Below are positions 58,641-64,000 of a stretch of 64,000 bases of DNA, one piece after another. How positions within the stretch are numbered: position 1 is the stretch's first letter; every line of letters begins with the position of its first letter. The notes under the pieces were generated by a model. It was not told the DNA's origin and ran no database searches. It worked only from the letters and a program-made list of their open reading frames with translations. A program made the translations under genes and the position numbers. The DNA comes from Clitopilus passeckerianus (lineage: Eukaryota; Basidiomycota; Agaricomycetes; Agaricales; Entolomataceae): positions 248,001 to 312,000 of the forward strand of contig CALYLX010000071.1 in assembly GCA_944990035.1 (NCBI GenBank). Reading direction: 5' to 3'.

Positions 58641-59193
58641 TATTTATGGATATAACCACTGCTACTTCCACCAGACACCCAGGAATGTGAAGAGGTTGAC
58701 GGCAACGTCGGGGTCGATGCCAGAGTCAGCGAGCCAGTCCCAGTGCCAAATTAGCAAGACGATGTTGGCTAAGCTAAAACCACGTGACTCACGTGAATGT
58801 GCGCCCATCCGGGTTCCGTGCCGACTTTCCGATGTTCACCACCATTATTCCTGTCGGCATGCTGCATCTTTGACTGCTTTTGGTCCATCGTTGGTCGCCT
58901 TGGATATGCTGGCTATTATCACTCGTTGTCAACGGTATCGGTGAAAGCTCGCAGTCGGCCAAGTCAAGGAAGGCACTTGGTGCTTGCTGCGGACGTCGTC
59001 AAGCGTCTCAGCTGGCTTCACCGAGTACGTGCCATTGGGCGGCATCTCTCCACCGAGAAGCAATCAAGTCACATTCGGCACCTTGTCCCCTTGAATGAAA
59101 GCTGTTGAAGGCTGTTGCCTATTCATTTAACAGGTTGTGGGGTTCGTCACAAATAACTGAACTGCCACCTGTTCTCGCTCTGCACAAACCATC
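58641..59193. promoter_or_regulatory. Shared upstream region, RPB9 / phospholipase C
   Basis: A 553-base divergent intergenic region that must hold both promoters. I see no clear TATA box. Overlapping plus frames here lack motifs. A CACGTGACTCACGTG imperfect palindrome near 58781-58795 contains two E-box-like CACGTG cores and could be a regulatory site; this is inference. Confidence 0.4.
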
Positions 59194-62100
59194 ATGGACG
59201 TCAGAGCTGCTGTTACTATACCTCGCCCATTAGAGCAGGGCACACTCATGATGAAAGTCTCCGCGAAGAAACACAAACCTTATGTCTTCAGAATAGACCC
59301 AGATCTCGGCCAGATTGTTTGGCAGTCGAAGAAGTTGAAGATCAGTACGTTAGTTCACTTCGAGAGATCAGGACCCACTTGCTCATACTTTGCCCGCCCA
59401 GTCCCGCTGAGGAATATTAAGGAACTGCGAACGGGATCTGACACCCGGTATTATCGCGAACAATTCCAGCTCGCTGCAGAGTATGAATCACGGTGGCTCA
59501 CCATCGTCTACATTCAAGATGGAACATACAAAACACTACACATGATAGCTATGAGTCAAGACGTGCTAGAACTGTGGGATACCACGTTGAGAAACGTGCT
59601 CTCCATTCGTCAAGAACTCTCGACAGGCTTTGGAAATGGAGAGTTGCGTCAGGCGATCTGGGAAAAGCAATATTGGAAGGGGCCTGATGAAGAGAAACCT
59701 CGGCTTGGATTTACAGATGTTGAGAAGATGTGTCGGCGTTTAAACATTCACACTAATTCTGAAGACCTCCGGCTTTTATTTGAGGTAAGGATCTGATAGT
59801 GATACCCTTGGCAAACTAAATTTGACGTCATTCACGCACCATCCAGCGAGCGGACGCACAGGCAACTGGCTCCCTGGACTTTGACGAATTCAGAACATTT
59901 GTGAGGTACCTCAAATCCCGCCCAGACATTGAACGGCTCTATGACAAGATCAAAGCTCGGGGTGGCGGTACATTCGACCTCGCAGTATTCGAGAAGTTCA
60001 TGCGGGAGAAACAGAAGGTCGGTCTCGAAGCCCACTGAGGGAAGAAGCTATCCTGACGATGCGTTACAGTCTTCACTTCCTCCGGACGGCATCAAACAGC
60101 TGTTCGAACGCTACTCTGAAAGCGAGGACAAGGTTGAACCTGTCATGTCACTCGACATGTTTACTTCGTTCCTTATCTCACCCGACAACGCAGCCTTCAA
60201 AGATCAACACGGAAAGATCTGGCAAGACATGACACGACCCCTCCCGGATTATTACATCTCCTCGTCGCACAACACCTATCTAGTTGGTCACCAGCTGGTT
60301 GGCACTAGCACCATTGAAGGCTATGTGCGTGCCTTACTGCACGGTTGCCGCAGCGTGGAAGGTAATTTCTTTGCACGCTGCTCGGTATTGATCACTCAAA
60401 CTCGCGCCAGTGGATGTCTTTGATGGTGATCCTATCACCGAACCCATGATATACCATGGCAAAACTTTCACTACCAAGGTTCCCTTCCGCGACGTCTGTT
60501 ATACAATTGGCAAATATGGCTTCGTTGCTTCCCCATATCCCATCATTATCTCCGCAGAGATGTATTGCTCCGTACCTGGCCAAGACGCTGTCGCAACCAT
60601 ATTGCAAGAGATCTTTGGAGACAAGCTTGTGAATGCCCCAATCAACCACGCCGGCGCTTTCTTGACAAAGTTGCCAAGCCCAGAGGCGCTCAGAGGGCGC
60701 ATCTTGTTCAAGACGAAGAACTTGGATCTATTTTCACATCACTCCGGGTCAGAAAGCGATGCAGAAGCTTCTTCGACCACTGATCCCTCCTCGACATCAG
60801 AGTCGGAGGCTGCTAATGAGCTCAGGCATCTACTGAACACACCGCCAGAGCGAGTGGTCGAAGGCGACACCAGTACATGTAGGTGCAAATTAAGCCGTTG
60901 AATTGTCATAATGTTGATAATTGTCTCAAGCTTTGCAAAGGGAGTTGAAGAAGGCTGGCTCTACGGTCTTGCAGCGCGTGCGCAGTGTCGGCAAAACTCC
61001 CTCCATCCCTATCCCCAAGGCCCTGCCGAAGCATTCTGCGTCCTTGCCCATCCCTACCTCTCACTCACCCTCAAAATATGGAGGGTTAGTGTTACCTCGC
61101 AGTCAGTCTGAGGTTTCGTCCCCGCTGAGCTCGTCCCCGCCAATGCTCTCTCCCTCCCCTAGACCAACGCCACTCCCATATCATCTCGCAAGGCGTCCAT
61201 CACAGACGAAACCCAGCGGAGTCGACTCATCTCCGATCTCTAAAAGCAAACCTCGCATGTCAACAAAGCTCCTGAAGCTCCTTGTCTACACCATGGGTGT
61301 CAAGTATCGTGGCATAAACAAGAAGGAAGTCTACGCACCTGAACATATGTTCTCCTTATCCGAATCAGCTGCCAACCGCCTATTTCGCGCTTCTGTCTCC
61401 GCAGGGATAACGGACGGAATGCTTGATCTGGTCAAGCATTGCAGAACGCACTTGGTTAGGCTGTATCCCAAGGCCACTCGCCTCAGTTCATCCAACTTCG
61501 AGCCCCATCGGTACTGGGTGGCAGGAATTCAGCTTGTAGCACTCAACTGGCAAACCTTTGGTGGGTCCTCTATTGTCATTTACTGACGTGGCTGATTGTG
61601 AGATTCCGCTAGATTTGGGACATATGATTAATCATGCAATGTTCCAGCGCAATGGACGAGCCGGATATGTCCTCAAACCGCCGCCTCTACAGAGCAGCCT
61701 TCATCTGAACAAGGAGCTCATGTTCAAACGAACCCAGTACTATTTCGACGTCACTATCATTTCCGCCCAGCAACTACCTCGACCTAGAGACGCTTCAGGC
61801 CAAGAGCTCCCAAGTAGCGTGCCTATAGATCCTTTCGTAGAAGTTTCGATCCATGTTCCCAATTGGCCATCCACCGAGAGTATAAAACCTCCACCCCTTC
61901 TCCGGCGACCATCGTTATCCTCTCGCCCGACTGGACTGTCCTCGCCAAATCTGTCCCCGAAAGTCACCTCTTTCCGCACAGGGGTTGTGAAGAACAATAG
62001 CTTCAACCCGGTTTGGGATGAGAAGCTCCGGATACCTTTCGATTGTGTGGGAGATATGCTGGATCTCGTCTTCGTACGGTTCGTTGTTCGCCAAGGTGGT

Positions 62101-62304
62101 AAAGGTGACGGCGATCCGATTGCAGTCTACTGTGCTAGCTTAGGGAGCCTGGAGCATGGTAAGCAATAGCTTCAAGTTGAAAACCGGCGCAGAGCACTGA
62201 TCAGTTTCACAGGCTATAGACATCTTCCACTGCATGATTCACAACTTTCAGAATATCTGTTTACAACACTGTTCGTCCGCATTAATATCACAAACAACCA
62301 ATGA
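59194..62304 (+). CDS. PLC1: Phosphoinositide-specific phospholipase C, delta type
   Basis: Cleaves PIP2 to IP3 and diacylglycerol in calcium signalling at the plasma membrane. Eight exons: 59194-59344, 59402-59784, 59847-60017, 60070-60361, 60411-60878, 60931-61560, 61613-62158, 62213-62304; 910 residues. Domains in order: PH-like (about residues 15-140), EF-hand region (about 175-290), X box (DYYISSSHNTYL with catalytic His; EVDVFDG with calcium Glu and Asp; YHGKTFTTKVPF with the second His; ISAEMYCS with Glu), a Ser/Pro-rich linker, Y box (LLVYTMGVKYRGI; SSSNFEPHRYWVAGIQLVAL; NGRAGYVLKP) and C2 (YFDVTIISAQQLPRP; NSFNPVWDEKLRIPF). All catalytic positions are kept; the usual His of ENHCS is Tyr. 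The gene name follows fungal usage. Confidence 0.94.
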
Positions 62305-62454
62305 ACTCTACTAAAGTACACAACATAATCATAATTGTAATAGTAAATTTTATTTTAAATAGCATCCGGTATTCCAAGTCCATGATTTGGTCTCATCAAG
62401 TTTTCATGTTCAAGACACATCTGTCAAGCAATCTAGAGACAAATACATGATCCC

Positions 62455-64000
62455 TCATACAATCCTCGTCTTTCTTTGGCACACAAGACTTGATCGGGCG
62501 AGCAGGAGGCTTACCCCACCCGCCAGCATAGTGGCACCGCAAAAGGTGATAGCTCGCCTGAAAAAACACATATAAGGACTCTATTGACACACAACCACTT
62601 CAAAATCATGACATACCACCAAATAAACTTCGGGGTGAGCAATGCGCCGGCTATTGGAGTCGCTAAAGGTGTTATTAGAACACTCATCATTGCAAGACTC
62701 CGAGAGCAGATTCCTCACCAAAAAGACCAATTATGCCGGTCATAGCAAAAGATACCCCTATACGGGCTCCCAGTTCACCGATGTTCCGAGCCATACCTGC
62801 CAAGACTGGCGGGGTGAGGGAGATTGCTAATTGACGGTTAGCTGATGGACAGAACTGCTGTCGGGAATGCACTGACCTGCCCCTGAGATGAAACCAAAGA
62901 TGGCGGCGAAAACGCCAAATCCAACGGCGTTCCGGATTCTGACCATACAGAACAAGAGAATGGCCATGCAAAAGGTGGAGAATGTGAGCATGTTTAGAGC
63001 GCCAACCCTGGGAGCGTAGTAGGTCGGGATTACCCTCCCAAAGATTGAGGCACCATTCAGGATAGGTAGCTGTACGTGATGGAGAAGATCAGGCGGGGTT
63101 CCATAATTAAATTTTACAAGGCACTCACGAAATAGAAGGCCAGGTCCGAGTTTACACCATGCTCGATAGCATCAAGCTGGAGGAAGAATGAGGGAAAGAA
63201 AATGCCGCAAACCACGAGGAAAGATCCCGTAGCAATCGCCATGTACGGCAGATCTCTCGCGAACTCAATGAGCTTGACAGAGTCCCCTTGGTTGCTGGGC
63301 GGAAGCTTCGTCCTCATAATCAGATTTGCCACCAGCATAAGGACCGTGTTGAGCGCTGCGCTTATACGCACTCCGTTATGGAACCCGATTGAGCCGTGGA
63401 ATAGCTGGTTCAGCAATATTGGATGGGTGACGGCGCCTAGTCCCTGGGTTAGAGCTGGGCATCAGAGCCAAGCTAGAGCCGTCGTACCTAGAGCTACACC
63501 ACATGCAACGACGCCCATAGCGGACGGTCGATTCTTTTGAAAGAAGTGTGAGACCACAGACACGCCTAGCAGGTAGACGAGTCAGTCAAATGAGTTCTCT
63601 CCCGGTAATGAAGACCCACTTGGAATAAATACGATGCCAGAGGCGAGGCCCCCACCAAGTCCTTGGCTTAGAAAGACCTGTAGTAGCATGAGCCCTGTCA
63701 TAGAAACCATATCGTTTTGACGACGAACCTGGTAGTACTGGTTCTCTTTTGACAGGGATAGCATGAAGACTAGCATAAAATCAGGAAATGTCGTCATGGG
63801 CTCGGCTAAACCAACGTACAGGAAAATGAATGCAATAAAGCACCGCTGATCATAAGGTGGTGACTGAAGGGAATCAGCCATATTTTTCAAAAAACCCGAA
63901 AAAAAGGGATCCTTACAAGTAGCCTTTATCAAACATTCTTCCACTAAAGATGCCGCAGCCGAAGATCAAGAAGATTTGAGTCCCTCCAATCCAACTATGT
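62455..64000 (-). CDS. Major facilitator, monocarboxylate-transporter type (partial)
   Basis: A 12-helix plasma-membrane transporter of the MCT-like fungal group, cut off at the right edge of the window; its 5' exons are outside. Reading inward: SWIGGTQIFLIFGCGIFSGR then MFDKGY (the signature between helices 2 and 3), LVFMLSLSKENQYYQ, LSQGLGGGLASGIVFIPS, NGVRISAALNTVLMLVANLI, YMAIATGSFLVVCGIFFPSF, ISLTPPVLAGMARNIGELGA, GVSFAMTGIIGLFG, then TPIAGALLTPKFIWW, and the last helix MLAGGVSLLLAR. The last exon is 62557-62455, ending QRKTRIV. About eight introns, several short. Likely carries monocarboxylates or a small organic acid; the substrate cannot be told. Its 3' end faces that of phospholipase C (150 bases apart). 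Confidence 0.85.

Overview
The window looks like a gene-dense piece of an Agaricomycete (mushroom-type basidiomycete) genome. Genes are split by many 45-70 base GT-AG introns. A class I hydrophobin, a PsiD-like decarboxylase, an expanded cytochrome P450 cluster and several gene families typical of mushrooms sit beside ordinary housekeeping genes. Most gene models below were spliced by hand; exon phases and, where paralogs exist, identical exon lengths support them.

Left part (1-19 kb). Five copies of one 12-exon cytochrome P450 gene, here P450-1 to P450-5. P450-1 and -2 (+) are intact, P450-3 (+) carries two stops and a one-base deletion, P450-4 (-) is intact, and P450-5 (-) has lost its heme cysteine and its I-helix motif. 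All five share the same internal exon lengths. Among them lie three copies of a ~500 bp flanking block that holds a decayed, divergently oriented small gene, and two relics of the Zn2Cys6 regulator gene found whole at 28.6-32.1 kb. A seven-exon mushroom-specific gene of unknown function sits at 12.6-14.4 kb.

Middle part (14.5-49 kb). Seven paralogs of a protein family I do not recognise, here CYW-1 to CYW-7, lie at 14.5, 26.7, 36.4, 39.1, 41.8, 45.4 and 47.9 kb. Each has a conserved core with an invariant His, a second His 15-20 residues on, and an invariant Gln-Cys-Tyr, followed by a charged coiled-coil tail on its own last exon. CYW-7 is frameshifted and CYW-1 may be frameshifted in the tail. 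This is the best candidate for an undescribed system. Inserted among them are the Zn2Cys6 regulator, mitochondrial ribosomal protein uL14m and hexokinase; the last two share a 242 bp divergent promoter. 19-26.7 kb is almost gene-free.

Right part (51.5-64 kb). A PsiD-like phosphatidylserine decarboxylase-family enzyme, ribosomal protein eL27 (with tiny exons), a class I hydrophobin, the RNA polymerase II subunit RPB9, a delta-type phosphoinositide phospholipase C, and the 3' part of a monocarboxylate-type MFS transporter that runs off the right edge.

Limits: nothing was searched against a database, so family names rest on recognisable motifs. The region shows tandem and segmental duplication followed by decay in the left and middle parts, and conserved single-copy genes at the right.
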